A DNA stretch of 64,000 nucleotides from Dichetophora obliterata (GCA_963920525.1 OY986438.1:98009349-98073348); one strand, 5' to 3'; positions 22,916 through 34,576 are shown, counted from the first letter of the stretch. Made by a program: numbers and translations. The notes: generated by a model not told the origin, from the letters alone.

Positions 22916-23033
22916 TTATTCCCCCTCCTCAAATGAATCTTGTTGTATTTCTGAGTAAGTTAAAATGTACCTTTCTTTTAGATGGTGTTGTAGTTGTTGT
23001 GTCTGTATTAATTGATGCTGGTTTTAAACGGTC

Positions 23034-24100
23034 TCAACTAACTGTAGTATGTGTGTTATTTTTGAGTATTGTGAAGTATTTTGGGTTTCGGTTGATTACT
23101 TCGAAAGGTCCATCATAGAGTTCCTTGAGCTTGCTTTGTATGGTGTCGTTTCTAACGAAGACAAATTTACAAGTATTGAGTTCCTTAGAAACGTGTTGTT
23201 GGAATTTTGTGTTACGGTGTGAAATGTGTGATTGTTTGTTTTCGACTACTTTTTTAATTTTTGAAAGCATCTTTGAAGGGTTTAAAGTTTGATTGTTGCG
23301 AATTACTATTTGTTTCGGTAATCTGAGCGGCTGGCCAAAGACCATCTCAGCTGGCGACGCTTTGATGTCTTCTTTGACTGAGGATCTAAGGCCCAGAAGA
23401 ACTAGTGGCAACTCTGTGAACCAATTTGTCTGGTTGTTTGTTGCGATAAGGGAAACCTTTAACTGGCGGTGAAAACGCTCTACCATGCCGTTGGCTTGTG
23501 GGTGGTAAGCCGAAGTAGTTATATGTTGGCAACCGAGATTTTTGAGAAATGTGTTAAAGGTCGCGGAAGTGAATTGTGCTCCTCAATCAGAGGTAACCTT
23601 CAATGGAACTCCAAAACGTGAAATAAACTCTCTTTAAAGAGTGTCGACTATCGTGTCGGTGTTTTTGTCTTTCAGCGGATATGCTTCTGGCCAACGAGTG
23701 TTCCTGTCGACTATGGTAAGTAGGTATCTAAACCCTTTTGAAATTGGCAAAGGACCGACTATGCCTGCATTCAGCGGAAAAAACTGTTCCACAACTTTCG
23801 GGCTGAATGGTATGCTCTCACAGAACATGTTCCTTGAGATGTCACAATTTATATAGCGAAAATATTTTATGCTACTTCGCTACTTGAGCACTTTTTCGGC
23901 TAGAATGCGGCCTATATCAACGTGGATATGTTCGAAACGGCCGTGTGGTATGCTGATTATGTGTGGTGTTGTCTTCGTGTGCTTATGTATTTTTGAGCGT
24001 TGACATCTAACGCATTCTTGTGCACATTTGTTAACGTGTGTATTCATATTCGGCCAGAAATATCTTTGTGTTAGTAGTCGCCGTGAAGCTCGTGTACTAG
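23034..24100 (-). pseudogene. Gypsy integrase
   Basis: Minus strand, from about 24060: CAQECVRCQRSK is the second half of the HHCC zinc finger, then FEHIHVDI starts the catalytic core with its first Asp. About 150 bp (roughly 23773-23920) of non-family sequence interrupts the core before IVGPLP and RYLLTIVDRNTRWPEA. The later frame at 23034-23486 starts with MVERFHRQLK, where the Glu is catalytic, and runs into the C-terminal chromatin-side domain (YDGPFEVI). A stop lies between the two. The enzyme would join cDNA to host DNA; this copy cannot. Confidence 0.75.
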
Positions 24101-24149
24101 GATGTGCTATGTTGTATAGTTGTTTGAATACTTGTTTTCGTAAAGTCTG

Positions 24150-26050
24150 TGGTATGTAAGGTCGTGTTAAAGAATTTTTTCTGTTCGCACCAAATTTTAA
24201 TGTTGAGTACCGGTATGAGTATATGTTCGAGCTTGTATCTGTGGCTATTTAGTATATCTTGCAATTCTGTGTTTTGTTCTTTGTGTAGTGTTCTCAGGTT
24301 GATGTCTGTGCAGGCAAAAGCTTCTATTTCAGCTCGTGAAAGTGCATCTGCTACGGTGTTTTCTGAACCTTTAATGTGTTTAATGTCATGTGTGAATTGT
24401 GCAATGTATTCTAAGTGTCTTGTTTGTCTTGGACTGCGTTCTGTTTGTGAATGTATAGCATTAATCAGTGGTTTGTGATCTGTGTATACCGTAAAATTGT
24501 TTCCTTCTAGGTAGTGTCTAAAGTGTTTGATGTTTAAGTATATAATTCTCTGTCGAATGCTAGTAATTCTCTGTCGAGTGTACTGTACTTCGTTTCTGAC
24601 TTTGATAACTTTTTTGAGAAAAAGGCTAATGGTTCTAGTATACCGTTATTCTGTTGTTGTAAAACGCCACCAATGGCTGTGTTTGATGCGTCTACGGCAA
24701 TCGATAATTTTGCATTGCTACTGATGTGATTGAGTAGTTTTGGGATACAACGGTGGGAGTAATTTGTCATGCCTATGAATTTTTGCATTTGTTTGACTGT
24801 GGTGGGTTGTGGGTAGTCTCGTATGCACTGTGTACGTTCTTCTGAAGGTCGAATACCTTGTTTAGAAATGTTATAACTGAGGAAGTTTATGTCTGATGCT
24901 CCGAAAGTGCATTTGTTAGATTTAATGTTTAAGCCGTATTCTGAAAGTCTTTGGAAAACTTGTGTTGAGTGTTTTATGTGTTCTGTCTCGGTCTCGCTAG
25001 CTATAAGTATGTCGTCTGAATAAACAAAAATGAAATCTAGTCCCTGTAAGACTTCGTGTATAAATCTTTGGAATGTCTGTGCTGAATTTCTCAAGCCGAA
25101 AGGCATTCGGAGAAATTCGAACATTCCGAAAGGTGTTGTTATGGCTGTTTTGTGGATGTCACCAGGTCAAATTTTGAATAAAAGTTTGTGTTGGGTAAGT
25201 TGATGGAAAAGTCGTGTATATGTGGTAAAGGGTAACGGTCAGGTACAGTAATAGCGTTCAGTCGTCTGTAGTCGCCACATGTTCTCCAGTCATTTATTTC
25301 TCGTTTGGCTACGAGGTGTAGTGGAGAAGAGGTTTTCGAGTCGGACGGTCTAGAAATTCCTGACTTGACTAGAAAGTCGAATTCTTGTTTTGCGATTTTT
25401 AATTTTGATAGGTCTAAACGTCGTGGTCGTGTGAATGGTAACTGTCCTTCTGTAACTATGTGGTGTACTGTTTTGTGTTTGATTGGTGCAGTGTAATCTG
25501 GTTCTGTGAAGAGTGAAGGGAATTGTTTGAGTAACTGTGTGTATTTATCGTCGATTGTAAATAGTTTTGGTAATTGTGTTTCGGAATATCTCGAAATTGA
25601 GTTGACGGATAATTTTGTAAGGGGGTCAATGAGTTTTCTGTGTTTTAGATTTATTAGAAGTCCATATTTGGTAAGAAAGTCTGCGCCAATGATAGGTCTT
25701 GTAATATCTGCTAATATGAAAGTGAAAGGGAATTCTCGTCTGAGTTTTAAATTTACGTTTAACAATTTTTTTCCGTAAGTCGATATTGCTGTGCCATTAG
25801 CAGCTTAGATTGTCAAATCAGATTTTTTATAAATTTTGAATTTGGAGAATGGCAATACGGAAATTTCAGCGCCACTATCGATTAAGAACTTTAAGTTATT
25901 GTCATTGTCAAATATGAAAAAACGGCGTGTTAGTGTTATAGAACTCCCATCATTAGCCGTTGCAATGATGGTGTTTCTTAGTTTAATGTGTTTGGTGCAT
26001 TGTGGTTTGGTGTGGATGCCGTTTGAACATACGCGCATGGTTGTTCGCAA
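24150..26050 (-). pseudogene. Gypsy protease, reverse transcriptase and RNase H
   Basis: Read downwards: LIDSGAEISVLP at about 25880 is the retropepsin active site, and IIGADFLTKYGL near 25700 is its second conserved block. RT starts with RPRRLDLSKLKIAKQEFDFL and has FYSKFDL, then after a frameshift near 25130 MPFGLRNSAQTFQRF and FVYSDD at about 25020. The usual residue before DD in this family is hydrophobic, so YSDD may be a mutation. RNase H has VDAS, STLDRELLA, YTDHKPL and ADALSR (to about 24320). Several frame breaks make it inactive. Confidence 0.8.
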
Positions 26051-26166
26051 CGCCTGGCCACTCTGCCAAATTTGTAGTGGTACCTACAAACTCAGTTGGC
26101 CGGTCTTTGTTGTGACACTTCTCTTCAAGATGAACGACGTCTGGAGTACCTTTGGAAGTTTGAGCT

Positions 26167-26960
26167 TTATGATCGGGAACGTTCACTTCTCAGTTCTTGA
26201 ACCTCCAGTGTCAACTTATTAAAGTTTTCTAAAATTTTGGACGTGGTCTCCGCGAAACGTTGGGTAATTGCCATTACTTCTTCTGAGCCGGAAGCTAGCT
26301 TTTTAGACATGGTAGAAATTTCACTGCCAGTCATGACTTCCCATAAATCGTCTGCTAGTTTTAAGAGTACCTCTAGTTCTCTGTGTCCGGACCCGGTCAA
26401 CGCGATATATAAATTTTTTGGCAACTTGCGTCACCATAATTTGTAAATTAAATTGCCACTAACTGTTGATCCAGCTAGCAGAAGAAGTGACCGATAGAAA
26501 TGAGATGGCCTTTGGTCACCCATCTCAGAATCCGAAAGGATTTTATCTAATCGCTTGTTTTCGCTCAGTGAAAATCTATCGAGCAATGTCTTTTTAAGCC
26601 CTTCGTATGTGTTTTGTGTCGGCGGTTTTTGGATTAAGTCTAGCACAGTGAATGACGATGTTACCAGGTATTCGTATTTAGTCTTGTCAACTGTGATTCC
26701 TTTCGCTTGGAATTGTATTTCCGCATGTGCGAACCAAGCGTCTGGACAACTCGTCCAGAATGTAGGTAATTTTTCCGCAACCGTGTGTACTTGTGTTGGA
26801 GGTGTGAGAGGGTTATTCTCAAAGTCTATGAATGGTGTGTTATCTCCCTCTCCGGTGTGTGGAGTATTGGGTGTGTGAGGGGTGTTCGTAGCATTCTTCC
26901 CTCTAGATTTGCTTCTACTATTTTTTTTTAAGCTTGAAAATCCTAACTCTTCCCTTTTTT
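26167..26960 (-). pseudogene. Gypsy gag
   Basis: Minus strand from about 26880: FWTSCPDAWFAHAEIQFQAK is typical of capsid proteins of the CsRn1-like gypsy group. DLIQKPPTQNTYEGLKKTLL and LLLLAGSTVSGNLIYKLW follow, then KLPKNLYIALTG, with a stop between them. The N-terminal part is rich in Thr/Pro/Asn. No clear zinc knuckle is visible before the protease. Confidence 0.6.
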
Positions 26961-27149
26961 TTAGTGTACCGATGTCCCTAGTGTAGTGTTGTGCCTACGA
27001 AAGTGAGACGATAGGTTTCTTACGACCCTATCGTCTAAAATCCGTTTTAGAAGCTACGTTGTGTGCCTCGTGGTAATCTTAAATGATACGCAACCTGAAA
27101 AATTTTTTAAAAATGTCAAAAAAATTTCAACATAATATACAATTTTTAT

Positions 27150-27535
27150 GTAGAAAAAAAATTGTTGCTGCCAAAGCTATTGTTGTTGCTGTTGAAAATA
27201 CTGCTGTTGTTGTTGCTCTTATTGTTGATGTTGTTGTTATCGCTGCTGTTGTTTAGCAGTGACCGATAGATTTTCAGTTGTGGTTCTGCATGATGAATTT
27301 AAAATTGTTGTTGGTGTTGCTGCTGTTGAGGCCGCTGCTGCTATTAGCGCCGGTGTTGGCGTTGACGTCGCTGCCGTTGTTGTACGCGGTGACCGTGTCT
27401 GCTGCGCTTTGGTTGTTGTTGGAGCGTTGTTGGCTGTTGATGTTGTTGCAAATGTTGTTTTTATGACCATTGATGGTGATGAAATGCGCATCCAATGAAT
27501 TTGCATCAAAATAAGTTGGAGACGTTGTTGTTAAT
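27150..27535. repeat. GTT/GCT trinucleotide-rich tract
   Basis: Imperfect runs of GTTGTTGCT-type triplets in the 5' leader of the gypsy element. The open frames on both strands here (for example 27237-27509 and 27259-27498) are products of the triplet repeat and code for Thr/Ala/Asn or Val/Ala runs, so they are not listed as genes. Confidence 0.8.
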
Positions 27536-27779
27536 GTAGCTGTTATTATTGTTGGTAGCGGTTCGGCCGTAGGAGCGCCTTAATTAGTGATGCAGGATCG
27601 TTGGTTACGTTGTGTTGCGGTGCGTGGGCGTGTGTTGGTAGACGCTAGTGAAATGGATGGTTTGTGAATGCAGATGTGGCATTGCTTCTTTTAACGTGGA
27701 TCGTCTTCGCTAGTCACTTCGATATTCGATTCAGCGTTGTTATAGTTTAATGAAAATTGCTGATATTAATCGCCAGTTT

Positions 27780-28180
27780 TGGTGCGTGAAATACTTTCTT
27801 TTATTTTATATACAAATTTTATTTAACATTTATTTGGAGAAAACTTTTTCTTGAGCAACAATTCACATGAAATATTTTTTATAACTGAAATTTTCAAAAT
27901 GAAAATTTCTGAAAATATAATAAATGAATACAATTCAAAATGTTTTTTATAACAAGTATTTTATAGACAAGTGTAAGTATTTTCAATAATTGCTAAAATG
28001 ATGTAATACGTTACTAATGATAAATCAAGGTAAGTGAAATGTAAGTTAAGATAAAAATCAACTACAGGAGAGGTAAGTATTAATGTAACTAAAGGTAAGT
28101 ATCAATGTAACGAAAAGGTAAGTATTAATGTAACAAAAGGTAAAATAGGATGTAAAGATTTACTCTATGTGGTGATGTAA
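27780..28180 (-). repeat. 5' LTR of the gypsy element, outer end truncated
   Basis: Same sequence as 22492-22915, including the GGTAAGTATTAATGTAAC repeats, but it stops at GATGTAA where the partner continues CAGAGCACCACA. The flanking TTGGGCC is not part of the LTR. Confidence 0.75.
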
Positions 28181-28790
28181 TTGGGCCTATTCTGTGAAAT
28201 CTTTTCTGTTATTCTGTTATGATTTCCCATACAAATTTTTGAGCTGTCAAAAAATCTGTAACGAGACCAAAATTCATATTTTGCATGATAATCTTTTATG
28301 ATCGAACTGTCAACACATCTTTTACAAAATGTTTTATTTGGTATTCTGCATGACAAAATCTGCTACGAAATCTGTTATGAAACACAACAGAATAACAGAT
28401 AAATTTGTTTGCCTTTTATCATAACGAATGTCAATAAATTTAATAAGTTAAGCTAAATCACATTGTTTTGTGTTTCGTTATTTTTAATTTATGAAACAAA
28501 GACTTGGAAGTCTAAAAAAATAACTTTAATCCGTGTAGTTTTTTTTTTAAATTGTACCATTTTTGTACAATCATTTACAATTTTTATAATAGGTCTTTCT
28601 AAATAAAAAATTATTAATATTTGTATGTGTAAAAAATGCAGCATAAAAAATTATATAAATGTCAAGCTGATTTATATCTAGAAAGGAATTTATTCTACTT
28701 TCTGGAATTCTAGATTTTGCTGCAGCTTTGGTTTTTAATAACGATCTCGGCGTCCACTGTCCCTTTGGATTTATTCTACTGTACTATTGA
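28181..28790. other. Spacer between gypsy and LINE
   Basis: A possible small inverted-repeat element occupies about 28190-28420: CTGTTATTCTGTTATG at about 28206 is matched by ACAACAGAATAACAGAT at about 28384. The rest is AT-rich with no gene. Confidence 0.4.
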
Positions 28791-31700
28791 TTCCTCTACT
28801 AATTTGGGATAACTACCTTGTCGTGGTGTAGGGGCTTAAATTGCAGCAAAATCGGCTCCAGGGAGCCCTGGTTCCTGGTAGGATCACCCTTGTCGTACAG
28901 GCTGTTGTGAGGCAATGAACTAAAACTTATCCCACCCTTAACTCCGGGGTCGAGGGTTGGCGCCCACCGAGTTTAAAGTTTGCAGCCAAGGGTAATCTGT
29001 GCTGTATTCTAGCGTATCCCCTCTCTGACCTGGCCGAACCAGAGAGAAACACTGACTCTACCATGGTATTGGGGCTCGCCATGGCCGACTTTTCCTTTCC
29101 TCTTTTAACCTCATAGCCTCCCGCGCTGCTCCGGTGGCAAAGGGGGCGTAAGAACCAGATGATGACAACTATAAATTCAAAAACCGAAAACTAACCCGCA
29201 GTGCTAGGGGATAGCACAGAAGATGAACTGCTTGCCTCCAGTCAGGAGACAATCGTTGAAGGCACAGAGAGTACCAGCCATAGTACTCCTGGGTCTTCTA
29301 GTCAAACACAAAATACCATACCCGAGACCACCAGCCACAGTGGCTCGACAAAACCATCCACATCCTGCTCCAATGTGACCACCAGCCATAGTGGTCCGAA
29401 GAGCAGGAAATCCCACGGCGCGCTACTGAAAGCGAAATATACCAAGGCTCTGTTCATTCTTGCCAAGATAGACAAAAATGCGGAGCACGGTACGGTTCAG
29501 GAGCGCGACGTGGAAGACAAACAAAAATGCGAGGCTACGATTGATGAGTACCTGAAGTACCAGGCCACTCAGCCTGCTGACGCAGCCAATTCAAAGCGAA
29601 ATCGGTCGCAAGATGCGATCGACAACGTTTCGAAGAGGGCAAAGGTCAGCGGCAAGTCAACCGTGGTTAAGCAACCGACAACCAGCCAGCGCGCCTTTAG
29701 TGAGGTGGCCAGGGATCACCTACAGGTGGCGCTGATTGACGCGAACTCGAACAACCACAAGCGGATTTCGGAAGAGTGGGGCAACATCGAAGCCAAGTTG
29801 TCCGAGATGGTCATTGAGCATCTTCTCGGCAACAAGGGTGGTGCGCTTTCATCTTTCGAATCTGCGGATGTAGTGCGAGGATTCCGGGTGATCAAATGCG
29901 AGGACCAGTTCTCCAAAGAATTCTTAAGCGAGTGCGTCTCTAATATCAGAGACGCGTGGGACGGCTTAAGCCTAAAGCTTATCCCGGCTAAGGATATTCC
30001 GAGGAGACCTCGTGCTCGCATTTGGTTGCCTAAGATGAAGCTCGAGAAAAACAAGCTCATCGAAATCCTCCAACTGCACAACCCAGACATTCCCATGAAC
30101 AACTGGGCTGTCATCAAGACTGAGGACGCCCAGCGTAACAGCATGACCTTCCTACTGCTTATCTCAGACGAGTGCCTGGGTGCTCTGGAGAAAGCGGGCA
30201 ACACCCTTAGGTTTGGCATCCGTCGTGCCAAACTAAAGATTTTCAAAGACCCGTCCGCGAAAGAAGGCGTCAGCGTCGATGATATCCTCGATTCCCTTAC
30301 AATCGAGGATCCGCAGCCTTCCACGCAGCAGCCACAACAACCACCAGCCACGTAATGCCACTATCGGTAATACAGGTTAACCTGCAGCATGCCAGATGTG
30401 CTGCTGATAATCTGGCCATCCTCATGATGGAGGATGGTATCGACGTGGGCATTATACAGGAGCCCTGGGTCAGAGACTCAGTAGTAAAAGGGTTCCAGAA
30501 CAACCACTACAATATCTACTACAATAGAACAGCAGGTAAACCAAGAACTTGCATTGTAGCCAAAAAGCACATACACTTATTTCTACTCCCTAACCTTAGC
30601 TCTTCAGACCTGACAGTTGTCAAACTGGAGAGCGCCAACAATCTTTTTATAGCCTCAGCCTATATGGGCCACGACAGGGAAGCTCCTCCAGACGAGGTGA
30701 AGCGATAAGTGGCTACGGCAATGCTGGACAGCACCACCACAATTTTGGGCTGCGATGCCAATGCGAGACACACACTATGGGGCAGCTCTGAGATAAACAC
30801 TAGAGGTGAGTTTTTATTCGACTTCATAATTAACTCTTATTTAAACATATGCAATAAAGGAAATACACCTACTTTCACCTTTCCAATTACTGACAACTTC
30901 ACAGGCTGGAGTGAAGTCTTGGATATTACCCTTCTATCCGAAAACAAGTCTCTTAAAGTAGTCAATTGGAGAGTTTCGAGCAAAAGTTCCTTCTCGGATC
31001 ACAGCTTGATCCTCTTTGATTTGAATCTTGAAACAGAGGCCCCTCTTCCATTTCGTAATCCCAAACGTACTGACTGGGCCAAATTTGCCAAAGTGGCTCG
31101 CCCAAAAATCCTTTCTTTAGCCTACAAGCAAATCTCAACTGCGGAGGAGATAGACTCTTCCGTGGAGGCCCTAGAGCAAACAATGCAGGTTGCCTTTAGA
31201 GTCTCATGTCCCACTAGCAGGGGCAAGAAGAAATCTCTTCCTCCGTGGGGAGCAAAGATCTATCCGACCTTAGGAAAAGGGTTAGGAAAATTTTCAACTC
31301 GTGTCATAGGCAGTGTCTTTCGCAACCATACAGAGACATCCTCAAAACCTACAAGAAAGCAATTCGAGACGCGAAAAAGCATTCTTGGCAGGAATACACC
31401 CAATCAATCGACAATATAAAAGAATCGGCAAGACTAAGCAAAATTCTGTCCAAAGAAAGCACCAGTCCATCTTTCATTCGGAAAGACGATGGTACGTGGA
31501 CAGAATCTACCAATGAATCACTGGAACACTTACTCAACACACACTTCCCCGGCTGCAGGAGCAACTGCAATGAGAACTTAGGTTTAGAATCACCTGAGGC
31601 AACTGCGGCGGTTCCGACTGGCTCCTTTATTTCAATGGAAAGTGTTATCTGGGCCTTAAGCAGCTTCTCTCCATACAAATCCCCAGATCCCGACGGCATA

Positions 31701-33970
31701 CTTCCAATAATGTTGCAGAAACTACAAGATGTAGTTGCACCAATCCTACTCTCTATTTTCACTAAGTGCCTCTGCCTTAACTACACTCCAAGGAGCTGGA
31801 GAAGAGTTAAGGTAATATTTATACCCAAAGCTAGGAGGAGAGGTCATGAATCAGCCAAGGATTTTAGACCAATAAGCCCCACATCATTCGCACTGAAAAC
31901 CCTAGAACGTGTACTGGATATTCATCTCAGGGACGTTCTAAAGTGTGCTAACATATCCAGCGCCCAACACGCATACCTCAAGGGCAGATCCACAGATACC
32001 GCCCTACACGAGGTTATTACCACTACTGAAAGATCAATCTACTTTAAACAATACACTCTTGCGGCCTTCTTAGACATAGAAGGGGCTTTTAACAATATTC
32101 ATAGTAGGGCCATTTTTGATTCTCTTACCAATCTGGGTGTACAAGCACCGGTGAGAAACTGGATAGTCTCAATGCTCAGTAACAGAATAATCCAGGCAGA
32201 CCTGGGTGGCTGCCAACTCACGAGATTTGTCAGTAGGGGTACTCCGCAAGGAGGAGTGATCTTCCCCCTACTCTGGCTCATCGCCATGAATGAATTTCTT
32301 AATACACTAAATTGTAATGGGGTCAAAGTGGTGGCTTATGCGGATGACGTGGTTTTTATGGTGTCAGGACTGTTCCCCTCTACGCTCAGTGAGCTAATGG
32401 AGGTTGCTTTGGGAAAACTCAGTGTCTGGGCTGCCAGGTGCGGCCTAGGAGTTAACCCTAGCAAGACGGAACTGATGTTATTCACCACAAAAACCAAAGC
32501 GCCACAATTTGTCCTTCCAAAGCTCAACAACCAACCTCTTACACTATCCAGTAGCGTAAAATATCTAATGTGTCATTCTGGATCCTAAGCTAAGCTGGAA
32601 AACTAACATCGAACAAAGGGTCAAGAAGGCCTGCATAGCCTTCTACGCCTGCAAAAAACCTTTGGTAGAAAATGGGGTCTTCCACCAAAAATGCTCTTAT
32701 GGCTATACACAGCGGTAGTGCGACCTATCTTGGCGTATGGTGCACTAGTATGGTGGCCTGCACTGAATAAAGCATACAACACAACAAAACTAGCTCGGAT
32801 CCAGCGATCCGCATGCATAGGTACCACAGGGGGTATCCGCTCATGCCCCACTGATGCACTTAATGTCCTGACACATTAACTCCCCATAGATTTACACATT
32901 AAGCTTACTGCAACAAACGGTGCAGTCAGACTCAGAGAGTCATACAACTGGCGAAATAGACCATATGGACACAGCAACATTCTTAATCCGCTACCTCGGG
33001 AACTGATTCCTGGAAAAACGGACTACGACACTCCCAAACTCGACTTCACGAAATCCTTTACAACCAAGTTTCCCACCAGGGTGGAATGGCGCAATGGGGG
33101 AATTGATCTAGCCTTCGATGAGTCCTTTTACACGGATGGCTCCAAGATGGAGTGCGGAGTGGGAGCGGACATATACTCTGAGAAACTGGGGGTGGCGGAC
33201 TCTTTTCGTCTACCAAACTCAGCCAGCGTCTTTCAGGCCGAGCTTTTTGCGATAAGAGAAGCTTGTCGCACCTTAAGGAGAGCTAACACCAACCAACTTA
33301 ACGCAGCTATTCTGACGGATAGCCATTCTGCCGTTAAATCTTTAGCTGCGATCAGTACCAACTCCAAACTGGTAAGGCAGTGTAAGAATGAACTGGCCCG
33401 GCTAAGTCACCAACTTAGCATTACCATAATCTGGGTTCCCGGCCATAGGAACACTTATGGTAATGAAAAGGCAGATGAATTGGCTAGGCGGGGTTCTTCC
33501 CTTGACGTTTCCAGAGCGGAACCAGTCGAAGTTCCACTGAACACAGTCAAGGGAGGAATTCGTTCTTACTACTTAACCTTAGCCGGTCGTAGATGGAGAG
33601 AACTACCAGCCTGCAACACATCAAGAAAAATATGGCCCCTTTACAAAATAGGCAGAACTCAACAGATGCTCTCAAAACCCCGGAACGACATAGCCAGATT
33701 AACGGCTATTATTACGGGTCACTGGTGCATCGGAGTTCATGCCGAGAAAATTGGACTACCTTTCAACACCCACTGTCGCAGCTGCGATGACCCAAATGAA
33801 AAAGAAACACTAACACACTTTCTGTGCACCTGCCCGGCCCAGGCCAGGTCCAGACTAACAGCGCTTGTCAGGCCCTTCCTCAGCAACCTAGAGGAACTCT
33901 CAACAACAAAAATCAACAATCTCCTAACGTTCATCAATCGCACCGGATGGTTAAAACAATGGTCGAGACA
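28790..33970 (+). mobile_element. LOA/I-group non-LTR retrotransposon (LINE)
   Basis: A GC-richer leader (28790-29200) precedes ORF1 (29201-30355) and ORF2 (from 30355). ORF2 has an APE endonuclease, RT with YADD and an RNase H domain, a set found in the I, LOA and R1 groups. ORF1 with a DUF4780-like region points to LOA-type elements of flies. No 3' UTR or A-tail remains: the last ORF2 codons run into gypsy integrase sequence at about 33960. The 5' end is not sharply defined. Base composition stands out from the AT-rich surroundings. Confidence 0.85.
29201..30355 (+). CDS. LINE ORF1 (gag-like, DUF4780-type)
   Basis: A 384-aa intact frame. The first 75 residues are a Ser/Thr-rich tail with three TTSHSG-like repeats. 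A helical charged section follows (around 80-200). From about residue 225 a compact domain (GFRVIKCEDQFSKEFL, then PRRPRARIWLPKM and NNWAVIKTED) matches the DUF4780-type region of LOA-like ORF1 proteins, which is thought to bind the element RNA. The first in-frame codon of this reading may not be the true start; GTG at 29201 lies in CCGCAGTGCTAGG and a later ATG is possible. The stop codon TAA overlaps the ORF2 start as TAATG. No CCHC knuckle is seen. Confidence 0.75.
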   Translation: MLGDSTEDELLASSQETIVEGTESTSHSTPGSSSQTQNTIPETTSHSGSTKPSTSCSNVTTSHSGPKSRKSHGALLKAKYTKALFILAKIDKNAEHGTVQERDVEDKQKCEATIDEYLKYQATQPADAANSKRNRSQDAIDNVSKRAKVSGKSTVVKQPTTSQRAFSEVARDHLQVALIDANSNNHKRISEEWGNIEAKLSEMVIEHLLGNKGGALSSFESADVVRGFRVIKCEDQFSKEFLSECVSNIRDAWDGLSLKLIPAKDIPRRPRARIWLPKMKLEKNKLIEILQLHNPDIPMNNWAVIKTEDAQRNSMTFLLLISDECLGALEKAGNTLRFGIRRAKLKIFKDPSAKEGVSVDDILDSLTIEDPQPSTQQPQQPPAT

Positions 33971-33974
33971 ATGA
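30355..33974 (+). pseudogene. LINE ORF2: endonuclease, reverse transcriptase, RNase H
   Basis: The ATG shares its A with the ORF1 stop. Domains in order: APE endonuclease (IQVNLQHARCA; QEPW; GCDANARHTLWGS near 30750; SDHSLI near 31000); RT (SPDPDGI, AFLDIEGAF, TPQGG and the catalytic YADD near 32340); RNase H (FYTDGSK near 33130, ELFAI, TDSHSAV, then GNEKADELA near 33460); and a C-terminal CRSCDD...HFLCTCP Cys/His motif. It is broken by an in-frame TAA at 30706, a frameshift near 31250, another near 32570 (VILDPKLSW continues in a new frame) and a TAA at 32877. It cannot make a full protein. Confidence 0.85.
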
Positions 33975-34455
33975 CCATCGTGACTGGGACCTTTATTTGT
34001 CAGAAATAGAGTGTGCACTACGGAGTTCAATACACTCAGCGACCGGGGCTTCTCCATATTTCGCACTATTTGGACAGCACATGTTCACTCACGGCGCTGA
34101 CTACAAACTAGCTAGGAAGTTAGGCAGATTGAATGACATTGAGCTACAGGCCCAACAATCAAAAGATAAAATAGAAATAATAAGAAATAAAATTAAAATC
34201 AACATGCATAAAGCCTTCGAAAGAAGCTCCAAGTGGTACAACAAACGAGCGCGGCAAATCCAATTCTGCCCGGGCCAGGAAGTGTATAAAAAGAATTGCG
34301 TCCTGAGTGATTTTAAACACAATATCAATGCTAAATTCTGTAAGAAATTCACAAAATGTCGAGTAGTCAAAGCCATCGGCAATAATATGTATGAAATTGA
34401 AACTCTTCAAGGTAAAGCGCTGGGCATATTCCATGCCAAAGACATTAAGCAATGA
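33961..34455 (+). pseudogene. Gypsy-type integrase C-terminal fragment
   Basis: The frame reads DHRDWDLYLSEIE, then SIHSATGASPYFALFGQ, the conserved end of the integrase core in Ty3/gypsy elements. A basic helical stretch (KWYNKRARQI) and a C-terminal barrel (CRVVKAIGNNMYEIE) follow, ending with a stop at 34455. The upstream catalytic part is absent. It belongs to a different family from the element at 22492-28180. It is the 3' part of an element whose tail carries the tRNA-like sequence and minisatellite downstream. Confidence 0.75.
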
Positions 34456-34507
34456 AAAAAAAAATAAGCATAAGAGTAGGGTTCAAAAGGGTATTCTCCA
34501 GTTTAAG

Positions 34508-34576
34508 GCACGGCTAGCTCAGTTGGTAGAGTTTGAACTCTAAATCTCAGGGTGTGGGCGTTTGCCTACGTTGGGG
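34508..34576 (+). pseudogene. tRNA-Lys-like pseudogene
   Basis: GGCTAGCTCAGTTGGTAGAG gives a standard D-arm/A box, ACTCTAAATCTCAGGGT covers the anticodon arm and variable region, and CTACGTTGGGG resembles the 3' half of the T arm and acceptor of insect tRNA-Lys(CUU). The B box is damaged (GTGGGCGTTTGCC where GTGGGTTCGAGCC is expected), one base is missing near position 26 and the anticodon loop is altered (CTCTAAA), so it is not a functional tRNA. Confidence 0.55.

Larger units (their letters stand above)
22492..28180 (-). mobile_element. Decayed Ty3/gypsy retrotransposon
   Basis: Two direct repeats of 424 and 401 bp flank a minus-strand gag-pol. In element orientation the 3' LTR is 22915-22492 (starts TGTGGTG, ends GCACCA), preceded by a purine tract (complement of 22916-22930, GAGGAGGGGGAATAA). 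The 5' LTR (28180-27780) lacks about 12 nt at its outer end and has no matching target duplication. Order on the minus strand is gag, protease, RT, RNase H, integrase. Frames are broken several times. Gag and protease style suggest a CsRn1-like lineage; that is an inference. Confidence 0.85.

Noticed and set aside
27237..27509. 90-aa Thr/Ala-rich ORF and its plus-strand Val/Ala counterpart
   Set aside because: Both are shadows of a GTT/GCT trinucleotide tract in the gypsy leader.
29716..30351. 211-aa minus-strand ORF opposite LINE ORF1
   Set aside because: Antisense of a GC-richer coding region; long open antisense frames are expected there.
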